Assembly (NCBI GenBank): GCA_963854735.1
Contig: OY978100.1
Span: 868,001-932,000 of the forward strand
Source of the DNA: Marvania coccoides
Taxonomy: Eukaryota; Chlorophyta; Trebouxiophyceae; Chlorellales; Chlorellaceae
Direction: 5' to 3'
Length of the DNA stretch: 64,000 bases
Both the position numbers and the translations under genes were made by a program. The first letter of the stretch is position 1, and every line of letters starts with the position of its first letter. Positions 11,556 through 23,496 of this stretch are shown one piece after another. The notes below the pieces were generated by a model. The model saw only the letters and a program-made list of their open reading frames with translations. It searched no databases and was not told the origin of the DNA.

Positions 11556-14500
11556 ATGCACGCGCTGGCGTGGTGGCCGCTTTTGCTACTGGTTTTCTGC
11601 TCGCTGCCAGCAGAGGGTTATGTCTACAACACGTCGTCGCCGAGCTGCAGCATCGCCTCAATTCCTCCGGGCCCGCTGCTGCCTTCGACTTGCTCTCCCA
11701 ACGCCTCTGCCACAATTGAAGAGGCCGTCGCGCGAGCGTGGGAGTTTGCCCCCATCGTGCACTGGCACCCTTTAGAACCATATCTCCTTCAGGCAAGCTG
11801 TCTTGGATGCTATTAAGGCTACTTTTTTTCTCAAGTGTCGGGCGTTATTTTTCCCTTCCTCTACAGACTCACAATGCTTGCAGATACACCATTATATATA
11901 TCGCACCAATATTCATACTTTTTAATTTCATTTTCCAGAGCCCGGACTTCTGGTTCGAAAAAGCGCAGCTCTACTTGAGCGACGGCAAGCCCCAAGGCAG
12001 CAGTGCCTACGATTTTATCCTTTCCAACGTCCAGGACTTCATCATGATGAGCCCCAAGACGTACATCACCGTCATAAATAGCAGTGTGCTCTCTCAAGAG
12101 GAGAAAAACTCGATTTTAGGCGGCGCTTCTTTTGATGCCAACAATCACTCGACTGCCAGGGTGGCCTTCACTGTGAATGAATACATGGAAAACTACTTTG
12201 TGTACAACTTCAACACGTTTTATTCGTGGAACGGTGAGAAAACAGCACTTTGCGTCTCTCATTTCCGTGCTTGAAATTATGTTGTTTGTGTTGCCCCCTT
12301 TTTTAACTTTTCCTTCTGCGAGCAGGGTGCTCGAACCAAGCCATTTCCTTGAATTTTGAGGGCGTTCGCAACATCACTAACTACCTAATGTGCCCCACGG
12401 GCGTGCATGAGGGTGACTGGGAGCGTGTGAGCGTGATGGTGTGTAAATCAGACTGGAAAATCAAGCGCCTGGCGTACTCGCAGCACTACTGGACTGAGAC
12501 TCGAGACTGCACCCAAGAAGGGCAGTGCCCGTTCTCAGACACCGGGCACCCTATGGCCTACGCTGGGCTGGACGGCCACGGCAACTACTACACCCCCTCT
12601 CCGCTGTATGTCTACGAGTACGTTGCTAGCAATATCACAAAGTCGGTCACCATAGAGAACCTAGGTGAGCCAAAAGTACCAAATAATTACGTGGTAGCGC
12701 TTGGGTTTGCGTAAGGGTATTGTATCAACAGGAAAACAAAATAAAACTAAGTTTGTTAAGTTGTGTTTTGTGTGCAGGTGGGCTGTACATCGGTGACCGT
12801 ACGATCGTCAATCCCGACAAAAGCTGGGTACCCCGCCCCGACCTGCTGCTCTACGTGCCCACCATGCAAAATTCAAGTAGCAACGCCACTGACATTGAGT
12901 GGAGTGATTACGCCGGCAACTGGGGAACCCCGCTCAAGTTGCCGGCGGTGACGCTCGAGTGCTTGAACGGCGAGCAGACGGAGAGGTACCCATGCCCCAA
13001 GGACGACAAGTCCGTCGAGTAAGTGAAAATAAATGTTGCGAGGGAAAATAATATGAACGTGTATGGTTTATTCCTCCAGGCAGGATTGTCTCTGACGAGG
13101 GTCGCCATGCTCTTGCAGGCTTATCTACCAGATGCTTAAGCTTGTGCAAGGTCTGCCGGTAAGTTGAAAGCAGTAGAATGAGGAGTGGCAGAGGCCCCTC
13201 CAGAAACGAGAAATGAAGGGGAAAACGTCTCTCAATCGTTCTTCTTGTTTACTCTCTCCATTTTCAGATTCCTGTGGAACTGGGGGGAACAGGAGACTCT
13301 GGGTACACCGGAGCTGACGTTACCAACCAAACAGAGGTAGACCTTCTTTTGTTTTCTCTTCATTTCCCTTCTTTTCCTCCTCGTCTTTCTTATTTTCCCC
13401 TTTCCTCGATATAGATCGGCTATGGCGGCATCTCTGGGCCCCGCACGCGCACCTACAGCTACACCTGGTCCACAAAGGACCCCCTCATTCAAACGAAATT
13501 CAATTTCACCACCCTGACGTGTCCCGAACAGACGGTCATCGGCAAATCATACCCCAGGCAAGCAAAGCCCCCTTCATAGTATTCGTATTGAGTTAGAAAG
13601 GCATTTTTATGCCGTGCATATTATATTCTCCCTCTATTTCCTGACAGTTGGACGCTCTCGTGTTTGCAGCCTTGACCCTGCGGTATTCGACGTCAGCGTG
13701 GACACCATAGTGAACTATCTCATCTGGGTGGCTGTGGGCGACGTGCTCTTCACTTTCGTGCTCATTCTTGTCATATCACTGCCGATGGTGCTGGACAAGT
13801 CGGCCAAGGTACAGCATTTTGTGGTCAACAAGGTAAGAAAATAAATAAATAGTTCAAAAAAAAAGTAAAACAGTTCAACGACGAAGATGCTTCAAATTTT
13901 ACACAATCAAAGCTAAATTAAAAGGATTAAAATCCGAAGAAACTGTGTTTGTTTATTGGCTGCTTGCCTCTCTGCTGTGTGGCCTTTGTTGCCGTCTCTG
14001 TGCGGAGTCTAAACTCTCAAATTTGTAATTGTATTTCTTATGCAGGCGCAATTCATGGCGGGAAAAGCTCACAGAGCGGTGGGGAGGACCGCTTCTATGG
14101 CTCAAAACGCAATGATGAAGTTCAGAAGGTCCTCGAAAGATATTAAGGGCCTCTCAGCGAAGCAAATCAAAGATTTGGAGGCAGGAGGAGACGGGGCACG
14201 GCCGCCAGTGGAGGTTGTCAAGCTCCCTGCAGCTGCTCCCGAAGGAGATATCACCCCCACTGCTGCTTCTGTAGTGAGCGTAGAGGATGCTACCGACGCG
14301 GCTGCTGCTCCAGGCTCTGGCCTTTCGATGCTGCCTTCTGCCGCTACTGACGACGACGTTTTTGACTTCGACCTGGTTCTGACGAAAGAGAGCGAAAGCA
14401 CCCGCTCCGTAGTGTGGCTTGTTCTTGGCGTCGTGCTGCTCATTGCTGGCAGTGTTTTGTCCATCTATGGAGTAGTCGAGGTGGTTGACGACTCGGTGAT

Positions 14501-15585
14501 AGCCGCAGCGCTTGTAAAGCTGAATGCAGGCTCGGTTGGCACAACGCTGAAGTGGCTGTTCATCATATCACTGGCCCTGATTGCGTTCTTTGACATCCTG
14601 GTGGTAAGCCAAGCCTCTCCACTATGATGGAGACAGGAATGACTCTTTGTCTTGTATTTGGCAGTATTAGTGGTTTTGACAAACTTTCACGCCTGCAGGC
14701 CTATGTTCTATTCTTCATGAGACCTTCGCACTTTAAGTTTGGCAAATGGACCGTTCGCAACTACCTGGGTGGCTACGATTGGGTTTTATCACATACGTTT
14801 GAGCTCTACGTTGCTTCCTTGGGGCAAATCACTATGAGCTTGTGCATTTCCGTGCTGTTTTTCGCTCTGGGGCTATTGACCACCATCGTCCAGGTATGCT
14901 ATTTGTTTATTTATTTTGAATAGGATGGAAAATACTTTCTACGAGCTATTAATACACCCGACCGACCCCCCCAAAAAATCTTCATTCTGTCCAGGTGGCC
15001 ACGCGCATTCTGTGCAAGAACTTGATGTCCGTCTCCGTCTTTGGGCAGTCTCCGCTCGATGTCTGTATTCAGGTGCCATACATTGGTGACGGCAATGAAA
15101 TCTGGTGAGATAATATCAGAACTCAGACTATTTTGTTCTGCACTGATGTATTAGCTCTGACTGATTGATGTCTTATCACTGTAACGCGCAGTGGGTGGGA
15201 GGCCATGGAGCTGTGTGCAAACGTGACGACTATGCAGGTGAGTAGACAATGCCAAGTTCTCAAAGTTTTTTTTTTTTTTAAGGGGGCAGACGAACAAATC
15301 AGCGAGTAGTGACCAGGCACCTACTGCTGGCGTCCTCCCCCTGGGGACTCTTCGGACTTTATTGAGCTAATTAATCATCGCGGTATACTGTGCGTGTGAT
15401 TGCAGGTGAAATTTGTCATGTTTGGTGCAATGTCTTTAATTTGGGGACATCTCGTGTGGCTAATTGTCTTGGCAACAAATTTAGAAAGGCACCGGCAACG
15501 CCGCATTGTGCTGAGAAACTCAGAAAGCATGGAGGAGTTGATGGAGGAAAAAGCGGCCAAAGGACAGGCCCTGGCAAGGAACTAG
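11556..15585 (+). CDS. Vps62/DUF946-domain ectoprotein fused to a polytopic membrane region
   Basis: Thirteen exons: 11556-11792, 11939-12233, 12326-12664, 12778-13018, 13119-13158, 13268-13336, 13415-13557, 13670-13832, 14046-14603, 14699-14893, 14995-15104, 15192-15237, 15406-15585. Introns 1 (11793-11938) and 7 (13558-13669) use GC donors (GCAAGC). The N-terminus is a signal peptide (WWPLLLLVFCSLPAEG). A lumenal domain with WHPLEPYLLQ, GVHEGDWERVSV and YAGLDGHGNYY resembles Vps62 (DUF946), a family of unclear biochemical role. It is followed by at least four to six membrane segments (for example LIWVAVGDVLFTFVLILVIS, VVWLVLGVVLLIAGSVLSIY) with a basic, Ala/Ser-rich loop. Many N-glycosylation sequons occur in the first half. 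I do not know this domain pairing from characterised proteins; the function is unknown. Confidence 0.75.
13964..14045 (+). repeat. Intronic repeat family B, copy 1
   Basis: This copy lies in intron 8 of the Vps62-like gene and ends exactly at the 3' splice site (TTATGCAG). Its first 63 bases match 59/63 with 47801-47863, a copy in an intron of the kleisin gene. Confidence 0.75.
15316..15390 (+). repeat. Dispersed repeat family A, copy 2 (intronic)
   Basis: This copy lies in the last intron (15238-15405) of the Vps62-like gene, 15 bp before the acceptor. Its first 28 bases, starting GGCACCTACTGCTGGCGTCC, are identical to 52402-52429. The downstream part is more diverged (GAGCTAATTAATCATCG). 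Confidence 0.7.
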
Positions 15586-15935
15586 GGATGTACTTTGCGC
15601 GCTGTACACAAATGTGCGTACATACATATATTACAGAGTTTTTCCGAAACAAGTAATTTGATGATGTTTGATAAACACTTACTTATCCATGAAGTATGCA
15701 TGGGAATTTATCAGAAAAGCAAAAGCATAAAAGAATTCAAGCACAAGCCCCCAACCAACCGCTACCGACTCCCAAATCTGTGGGCTGATGTTGCTAAACA
15801 CCAGACTGGGGACGCCTGTCTATTTCATTTCTCTTCTAAAGTTCACAATAAAAACCAAATCTCTGTTCCACTAAATCACAAATGCCGATCTTCTTCTAAC
15901 ACAATAAATATATAACAAAAATAGCTTTATAAAAT
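15586..15935. other. Convergent spacer, no gene seen
   Basis: This 350-bp AT-rich stretch separates two convergent stop codons. AATAAA-like motifs occur on the plus strand (about 15848, 15903). Nothing else was found. Confidence 0.5.
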
Positions 15936-17627
15936 TCAACGCGACCGGCGCCATGCCGCGTTGCGGTACACAAGCCTTCGATGCGAAATCCACAGCGCCC
16001 ACAGCACAAAGACCCCGGTCGATAGCAGCACAATGTTGTGGCGCCGCTGCTCCGCTGGGGTGAGAGTCGCCCCACTGCCTGCTGCCGCTTTGCTGCCTCG
16101 CTTCAACCGCAGTACAAAATCGCGTTCCACTCCATTACCATCCTCTGGCACGGTCACGTTGGCCCTCGCGGTGGGGAACCCCTCCCGGCGCACCACCACA
16201 GTGTACTTTCCAGGCGCCAAGGGACGGTAATAATCCCCAAAAGCCTTTGAAGATTTTACCACAAAATTGCTGCCCTCAATGGTAATGTTTGCCTCCACTG
16301 GCTGCATCTCCTTGCCCTTATCTTGCCGCAGATTGCTCTCCACCATGATCTTGCCCCTCACTCTGCAAAGAGTACAAAAGCTCTTAGTATTGCTGTCTAA
16401 TTAACTCGATGCATTTCTGCCAAAATATCAACGTCAAACAAAGATCAATGCATAAGACGCGCGTTCGTAAAATTTGTACTTTCTACTCACCCGCTGAATG
16501 CCACCTTTTGGATGTACAGCAGCATGGGCTTCAAGTGCTCCTTAAACAGCTGCGGCAGCTGGTCCTCAGGCGGCCACTTTGACTTGTTGGCCTCCACAGT
16601 CAGCTCCATGCACCCCGCCCTTACGTAGTTCCAGTCCTGCATGCTGCCGTAGATCGGGTACCACGCCGCCCCATTCGTAACGCCCGTACCGGGAAACTCT
16701 GAATTGGAGGGCAGCGCCATCGAGGGGTGCGCCTTGGCGTAGGTCTTTGCCAAAAAGCGGAAAGTGGCGTCATCGGGACATAGTTCTTCCCTGGTAGACT
16801 TATCGGGGGTGCCGTCCCACGGAAAATTTGCCACCAGAGCGCCTTCGTGCAGCCCAATGCTCGCCACAAAGTGGGTAGCCAGCGACCACTTCATCATCGC
16901 AGCCGTCTCAGGCTCTTCGCCGCCGGTGGGGTTGCAGGCGGGGTCCTTGAATCTGTCTGGATAGTTGCGATTCAGGTCCTTGCCGCCAGCATTCTCTCTA
17001 GTCTTGGCCGTGAAACCATCTGGTAGTCACAAACAAAGAAGAGTTTGAGAGAAATGGATCAAGGTTTGGCAGACGGCGTGCCGTACAGCTTACGCATTGA
17101 CCTACTGTAAAAACAATCAAAAGTGGCGGCAAATTTTCCTCACCTGGATTCATAGTAGGCACCAGCCAGAGGTGTGCGTCGTCGACGATGCGCGTGGCAA
17201 CATCATCATTGCCGTAGTTCTTGCACAGCCACTCCGCCAGGCCCAGGGTCAGCGCGCGGCCTGAGGGTTCGTCGCCGTGGAGATTGCCGACGATCTTGAC
17301 ATTGGGCTCAGCCTCTGCACGCCCCGCCTTGTTTGACATTTCCAACACCCACAGGTTGAATCCCTTTTTGCTCTTGCCGATGCTCTTCAGCTTGGCGACG
17401 TGGCTGCAGCGGCTGGCAAAGCTCTTGAGATGAACTTGAAGTTCCACATTTGAAAAGTAGCGTTTCAATGCCGCCTGCACTGGATCAGTGCTTTGCAACA
17501 GCGATTTTCCAGAAAAGGATTGAAAGTTCCCTGTAGACCACGCGTCTGTAGCGGCAACATTTAATATGGGAAATAAAATAGCAACTAGTGTCGCCACAAG
17601 GGCGTGCTTTCTGCGCGTTGATCTCAT
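15936..17627 (-). CDS. M14 zinc carboxypeptidase, membrane-anchored (CPD/CPE-like)
   Basis: Three exons: 17627-17144, 17019-16491, 16362-15936 (479 aa), GT-AG. After a signal peptide, the catalytic domain has the family's zinc ligands and active-site blocks: LHGDEPSGR, LNRNYPDRF, GLHEGALVANFPWDG, YGSMQDWNYV and the catalytic Glu in CMELTVEAN. This is the regulatory (N/E, M14B) subfamily pattern. A transthyretin-like domain follows (about residues 345-435), then a C-terminal membrane helix (NIVLLSTGVFVLWALWI) and an arginine-rich tail. Such enzymes trim C-terminal Lys/Arg from secreted peptides. The frame is open upstream to 17873, but the ATG at 17627 aligns with the start of the tandem paralog. 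It is the downstream member of a same-strand pair. Confidence 0.88.
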
Positions 17628-17972
17628 TACTTTTTTAACAAGTAAACATTGCAAAATGATGTTAATAAGATGAAATTTCAAATTTTCGATGCTGCACCCA
17701 TCAGACCCCAACAGCTGAGAGGAAAGTCTGTCGGCTGCAAGCTTTGCACGGGGTATACAATTGCATATGGCTGAAAGAATTACATGGATGTGAGCAATTA
17801 ACAAAAAGAGCACAGAAAGGGAAAACTTAGGGATGAAAAAAAAAATCGCCGCCGCTACGAGCAAAGTGCGCAAGTTATGCAGTAAATGTTGTAAGATTGA
17901 GATAATTAAACATTGTTGTATGCGTGTAGATGAAATTGCAGATCAGGTTGAGTTCGTTCTTTCAGTATTTCA
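17628..17972. other. Spacer between tandem carboxypeptidase genes
   Basis: This 345-bp AT-rich stretch must hold the terminator of the upstream paralog and the promoter of the downstream one. No specific motif could be assigned. Confidence 0.4.
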
Positions 17973-19511
17973 TCATCGTCTTTTCATAACGATATTTCGC
18001 ACAATGCCGCTGCCGTCTTCTGGGACCGTCACGTTATAGAGGCGGATAGTGCGGTATCCCGCCTTTCGGTAAGTGACGGTGTAATTTCCTGGTACAAGTG
18101 GTCGGCTATAAGCTCCCGTCAGCGAGCTGCTTTTTGTCACATAACCAATCCCCCTCACGCTGATGGTGGCAGCTGCAGGCTTGAATGTCGTAGAATTGGC
18201 GCTGTCAGGCACCACAATGCGCCCTCTCACCCTGCATTGTAGTTATTTCAGAAATAGGTTGTTGAGCTGATTTGTGAAGTGAAATAAAATTGGAATTGGA
18301 ATAAAATAAAATTTTGTGGAGGGCCGAGGAAAAAGCCAAAATTTTATGAATAAAAAATGCGCCAAAACGTACCCTCCCAGCCCAGCTTTGGTGATGAACG
18401 CCAGCATTGGAGCCAGATTGTCTTTAAAGAGCTGCGGCAGTTTTTCCTCTGCCGGCCACTTTTCGACGCTCGCCTCTATCGTGAGCTCCATGCACCCCGC
18501 CCTCACGTAGTTCCAGTCCTGCATGCTGCCATAAATGGGGTACCAGTCGGCCCCGTTGGTGATGCCAGACTCAAACTCAGAGCTTGCATGCGACGCCATG
18601 CTGGGGTGCGTCTCTGCGTAAGTCTTGGCGAGGTAACGGAAGGTGGCATCGTCGGGAGAGGCAGTGTAATCGTGGGTTTCGTCCTGATTGCCATCCCATG
18701 GGTAGTTGGCCACAAGGGCACCTGGGTGGGGTGAGGGGGGCAGCGGAAATGTTAATTGCCAAAAATGAGCTCCTCCATTTCTTCCTCGGATTCTACCGAA
18801 GCCAGGCCTTGCCCTGCAGCGCTTACCAAAAAACCAAAATATGTGAATTCAACCGCACAAACAAAGCTCACCTGTATGGAACCCAATGCTGGCTACAAAT
18901 GGCGTCGTCAACGAGAAGTTCATCATCACTTTCGTTTCTGGCTGCTCGGTGCCCGTGGGATTGCACGTGGGGTCGGTGAATCTGTCGGGAAAATTTCGAT
19001 TGAGATCCACACCATTAAAGTTTGTCCGAATCTTCAGGGGAAACCCATCAGGGTTCAGAGTGGGCACCAGCCACAGGTGGACGTCATTCAAAATTCTTTT
19101 CGCGGTGTCGTCGATTTTGTAATTTTTGCACAGCCACTCCGCGAGGCCGAGCGTTAGCACCCGTCCCAACGGCTCGTCGCCATGAACTGTGCCGACTAGC
19201 TTGACGTTGGGCTCAGCCTGCAGGCGTCCAGGCTTGTCGGAAATTTCCAACGCCCAGATGGGCCTCCCCCTCACACTCCTCCCGATGCGCTTTAGTCGAG
19301 AAATAGCGCTGCACCGGGATGTGAAGTTTTTCATGTGCGCCTCCAGCTCCGCGTTGTCCAGGTATCGCTGCACCGCTGCCTGCACACCCACAGGGTCATC
19401 GGCCGAGAGTAGCAACTTGCGGCGTGCTTCGGCGGTGTTGATGCACACCAATGCAATAAAGACAATCGCGGCAGGCCCAAGCTGCAGCGAATCCTGCCGA
19501 CGTGTGCGCAT
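17973..19511 (-). CDS. M14 zinc carboxypeptidase, secreted paralog
   Basis: Three exons: 19511-18872, 18721-18373, 18231-17973 (415 aa), GT-AG (GTGAGC and GTACGT donors). A signal peptide (AAIVFIALVCINTAEA) is followed by the same catalytic blocks as the neighbour: VHGDEPLGR, LNRNFPDRF, HTGALVANYPWDG, YGSMQDWNYV, CMELTIEA. A transthyretin-like domain ends the protein at MKRR with no membrane anchor, so this copy is probably soluble or secreted. ATG 19550 is in frame 13 codons upstream, but 19511 gives a better signal peptide. It arose by tandem duplication with 15936-17627. The first intron of each gene sits at a different site, while the second is shared. Confidence 0.87.
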
Positions 19512-19753
19512 CTCAGTTTGAGATTTAGTTTTGAGGCGAAGCGCGGCCAAGAGGTGAACAAGCCGCCTCCATGATCTGTGATAACTGAAATAATTATTTT
19601 TATTGAAAATTTATGTTCTGATTGCTCAACCAAGTTGGTTTTCGTGAGCACAAATTTTAAATCTCCTGAAATTTCGTCCAAAGCGCTGTTTTTATTAAGA
19701 TGTTAAATATACACGACAATAATACACGCGCGCATGAGCTAATAAACACATAA

Positions 19754-20857
19754 ATGGGTCCCCTAGGGCCTGCGGCAGGGCCTGGAATTCAAGCGCCACT
19801 CGAACATCTGCCCAAAAAGGAGGCTGCGGAGCTGCGCGGGCACGAGGGTCCAGTGTTGGCAGTCCGCTTCAATGGCCCGGGCACCTACTGCCTGTCCTGC
19901 GGCAAGGTAAGAACTACACACACATATATAAATCACCGCCGCCAATTTTTCTCTCACTCTTGCGCACACCTTGCAGGACCGCACTATTCAATTGTGGAAC
20001 CCCCACCGTGGCGTCCGAATAAAAACCTATGCTGGCCATGGCTACGAAGTGCGAGATGTGGCGGTCTCAGACGACAACAGCAAGTGAGTTTTTTCTTTTT
20101 TTCTTGCTACTGCGTGTCTCTTCCTACCTTTTTCAATAAACAATAAACTCAATTGATTGTTTCAAATTTTAACAACAGGTTCGCCTCGTGTGGTGGCGAC
20201 CGGCAAGTGTTTTTGTGGGATGTTTCCACCGGCCACGTCATTCGCAAATTTCGGGGCCATGATGGCGCCGTCAACGCCGTAAAATACTCCCCCAACTACG
20301 ATGTGCTCGTCTCCGGGGGGTACGACCAGGCGGTCAAGGTGTGGGACTGCCGCTCTCGCTCTGTCGACCCCATTCAGGCAATGAAGCCGTTTTGTGACAG
20401 CGTGACCTCTGTCGTGGTGACCCCCAGGTCAGACATCCTGGCGGGCAGCGTGGACGGCACAGTGCGCCGTTTCGACGTGCGCATGGGCCGCGTGGTCACA
20501 GATTTAGTGCACCACCCCGTGACTAGCATTGCAACCACCAAAGACGGCAACTGCATGCTGGCGGCGTGCACCGACTCGTGCGTGCGGCTGCTGGACAGAG
20601 CGGACGGCGACCTGCTGGCAGAGTACAAGGGGCACGTGCACGCCAGCACCAAGCTGGATGCGGCCTTCACGCCCAGCGATGGCTACGTGGTGGCTTGCTC
20701 TGAGGACGGCAGGGTGGTGTACTGGGAAGTGGTGGATGGCACAGTGGTGGAGGAGTTCAAGGCGCACGCTGACGTGGTGTGCTCCTTGGCTGTGCATCCT
20801 GAAGGGACGTGCCTGCTGACGTCTTCTGTGGACGGCACTGTGAAAGTTTGGGTGTGA
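19754..20857 (+). CDS. WDR83: WD40 protein, WDR83/MORG1-like
   Basis: Exons 19754-19906, 19977-20083 and 20179-20857 (GT-AG, in phase) give 312 aa, close to the usual size of WDR83. The repeats are regular seven-blade WD40 units: RGHEGPVLAV, YAGHGYEVRDVAV, FRGHDGAVNAVKYS, then a fourth unit without GH, YKGHVHASTKLDAAF, FKAHADVVCSLAVH and a final VDGTVKVWV. The KGH-xx-xxxKLD block after blade five is typical of MORG1. In other eukaryotes this protein is a scaffold in MAPK and hypoxia signalling and is found in spliceosomes. The start is 242 bp from the divergent carboxypeptidase start, suggesting a shared promoter region. Confidence 0.8.
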
Positions 20858-21342
20858 ATGCAGAGAAAAGCCATCTGGAAACTTACTCCCCTCTTTTTTT
20901 CTTGCATTTCATTGTGACGTTTGACGTGATACTGTACTTTTTTTTTATGTGTCAAAATGGCCATGGAGCTGAGTCAATGGGTGCTAGAGGCTACGCAACA
21001 CAGTGGTGCTGGCATGCAATAAAATTATTCTAAACAGGAGTGGGTTAGATTTTGAAATTGAGGGCCGAATCATAGCTGTCAATGCCAATTAGAGTCGGAC
21101 ACCGGAGGGGTTTTCTTTCAATGACAGCCTGTCATTGAACATGGTCTGTACCCAAAAAATGGCGGGCAACATTTTTCGAAGAGAGGGGTATGAAAAGCCG
21201 CATCGCAGCAGCGCAAATAAAGGGGCTTACTAGTTGTAGTTTAAACTAGCTAGCCCGCTTGCAATTTGTAAAAAAGAGAGATCCCACCTTGAAGAGCTTG
21301 TGTGACTCCCAAATAACTAAGATAAAAAAACGTAAAAACTCT
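20858..21342. other. Spacer with a small perfect palindrome
   Basis: No gene was seen. AATAAA at about 21018 may end the WD40 transcript. CAATGACA GCC TGTCATTG at 21119-21137 is an 8-bp perfect stem; its meaning is unknown. Confidence 0.4.
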
Positions 21343-22929
21343 ATGCCTGGGAGTGTTCGCTCCAGGAGCCTAGGCAGTGACTCGGGGTTGAGCCTAGTAG
21401 ACACCTCTGGCGACGACGTTTCTCCTGTCCGTGGAGACTCCAGCAAGCAGCAACCCCTACTGATGTCACGAATGTACAGGGAGTCAAGAATGGATACGCT
21501 CAACAGGTGAGAGAGAGAGAGAGCCTGAATTTTTCTTCTTTGTGGCACCAAGACCCACCACTCCCCTTTTAGCATGTTTCGCAGACACCGAGGGTCGCTC
21601 ACCGTGCTGGTCTTCCCCGTCCTCCTCTTTGTCCTCATCCTCTTCTTCTCCCCGCGCAAGTCGGAGCTACCAGAGGGCTTCAGCAGGTCGCAGCCCTTTG
21701 CCAAAGGCGAGTACGAGCGCAAGCAGCCCGAGCGCTGGGCTGTGGTCATCGACGCTGGCAGCACTGGCAGCCGCGTCCACATCTTCCGCTTCACGGTCAA
21801 CGCCAAGGGTAACCTGGAGCTGCAGTTTGACAAGTTTGACCAGCTCAAGCCCGGGCTGAGCTCCTACGCCGACAACCCCCCTGCCGCCGCCAAATCTATG
21901 GAAAAACTCCTCGAGCTGGCGATCAAAACCGTGCCCCGCGAGGCCCAGGCCTCCACCCCCATCATGGTGGGCGCCACCGCCGGGCTGCGGCTGCTGCCCG
22001 ATGGCAAGGCCGACGTCATTCTGGGCGAGGTGCGCAAGTGGCTGCGAAACTACCCATTCAAGTTTCAGGACGATGATGTGAAGATCCTGAGCGGCGTGGA
22101 CGAAGGCGCCTTCGCCTGGCTGACGCTCAACTACCTGTTGGGACACCTGGGCAAGCCCCACAGCGAGACCGTGGCCGCCATCGACCTGGGAGGCGGCAGC
22201 GTGCAAGAAGCGTTTGCCATGAGCACAGAGGAGGCGAAAACCGCGCCCAAGGCGGACTATGTGACCCACCTGCGTGGTGCGGGGCAGGAGTACGCTGTCT
22301 ACGTGTACTCTTACCTGGGGTACGGCCTGATGGCTGGCCGAGCGGCGGTGCTGACGGAGGACCCCAACGGGCCTGAAGACAAGACCCACCCCTGTATTCA
22401 CACGGGGCACGAGGGCGAGTACGAGTACGGCGGCAAGAAGTTCGCGGCGGTGGGGCACCAGAGCGGCGCCAAGCACGGCGAGTGCGCGGCCACGGTGCGC
22501 AGCGCAATGAAGCAGGGCGAAAAATGCGGTGCGCCGCAGCAGCAGTGCTCCTTCAGCGGCGCCTGGGCGGGCCCCCGCGTGCCCAGTGTGTTTTACGTGT
22601 CTTCCTACTTCTGGGACCGCGCTGCGGACTATGGCATGGTGAACGATGACAAGCACTACGAGGCCAAGGTGGCGCCAGGCCACTTTGAGAAGGCGGCGGA
22701 GCAGGCGTGCCCGCTGGACGTGGGATCCATCGGCAAGAAGTACCCCCGCATCCAGGAGGGCCACCGGCCCTTTTTCTGCCTGGACCTGTCGTACGCCTTC
22801 ACGCTGCTGACCCACGGGTTCAAGATCCCCAAGGACAAGGAGATCACGCTGGTGAAGAAGGTCAAGTACAAGGGCGACACCGTGGAGGCGGCGTGGCCGC
22901 TGGGCGCTGCCATTAACATGCTGGGGTAG
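21343..22929 (+). CDS. Apyrase / nucleoside triphosphate diphosphohydrolase (GDA1/CD39)
   Basis: Two exons, 21343-21506 and 21573-22929, give 506 aa. An N-terminal membrane anchor (LTVLVFPVLLFVLILFF) follows a serine-rich cytoplasmic tail, the type II topology of Golgi and plant apyrases. Apyrase conserved regions are visible: ACR1 VIDAGSTGSRVHIFRF, ACR2 KPGLSSYADNP, ACR3 GATAGLRLLP, and ACR4 AIDLGGGSVQEAF. The C-terminal block AAWPLGAAINML also fits. The enzyme hydrolyses NTPs/NDPs in the Golgi lumen or outside the cell. The start ATG 21343 is chosen because the frame upstream (to 21259) opens only with TTG. A 382-aa reading frame on the other strand (22815-21667) is a GC-rich shadow. Confidence 0.92.
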
Positions 22930-23496
22930 AGGGTTATCTTCTTCTTCTTCAGAAAAAATGACGTTCAGCCGAAGCTGTTTTAATGGTGTTTTCCAAAGAG
23001 AAAAAAACTTAAAGGTTTCAAGGTTTCAAAGCACCTAGCCGAATGTTTCGAGTTATTGGTGGATATAGCATAGCTTACCATTTATTTCCTTATTGGCCTT
23101 CTGCTACATTTTCTTCTTCGTTTTTTACTTTCCATTGGATACGATTTTTTTCTTCCTTCGCTGCTGAAATAGAACATGGTATTGCATATTACTGTATTCT
23201 CTTTTCCAACAAGTAATTTTTAAACTCTTAAAAATATAATGAACTGTGCGCCGACAACAGGACAAAAGGTAAAAGTAGTTAGCAAGATAAATGAAGGAAT
23301 TATGCCCTAAATCCGAAACAAAAAAGAAATCAGGGGAGGAGAAGGGGTGTACTATTCTACTTGAATAGATTACTGCACAGGTGCTTGCCATCACCAGCTG
23401 TCTTGCAACAGCTCACCACTTGCTTGGCATAAAAAGAAAACCAAAAAGAAGAAAATAAAATAAAATTTAAAAGCATTGCCGTCACATAGGTATCAT
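22930..23496. other. Convergent spacer, no gene seen
   Basis: This is 567 bp of AT-rich DNA between convergent genes with TTC-rich and A-rich runs. No tRNA, repeat or plausible coding exon was found. Confidence 0.5.

Noticed and set aside
21501..21530. GA-repeat at the apyrase intron start and other short simple repeats (T-runs, CA-run at 25436)
   Set aside because: Ordinary low-complexity intron sequence.
21667..22815. 382-codon open frame on the minus strand opposite the apyrase
   Set aside because: Its composition (His/Gly/Leu/Val/Arg-rich, no domain) is that of a GC-rich antisense shadow of a well-supported plus-strand gene.
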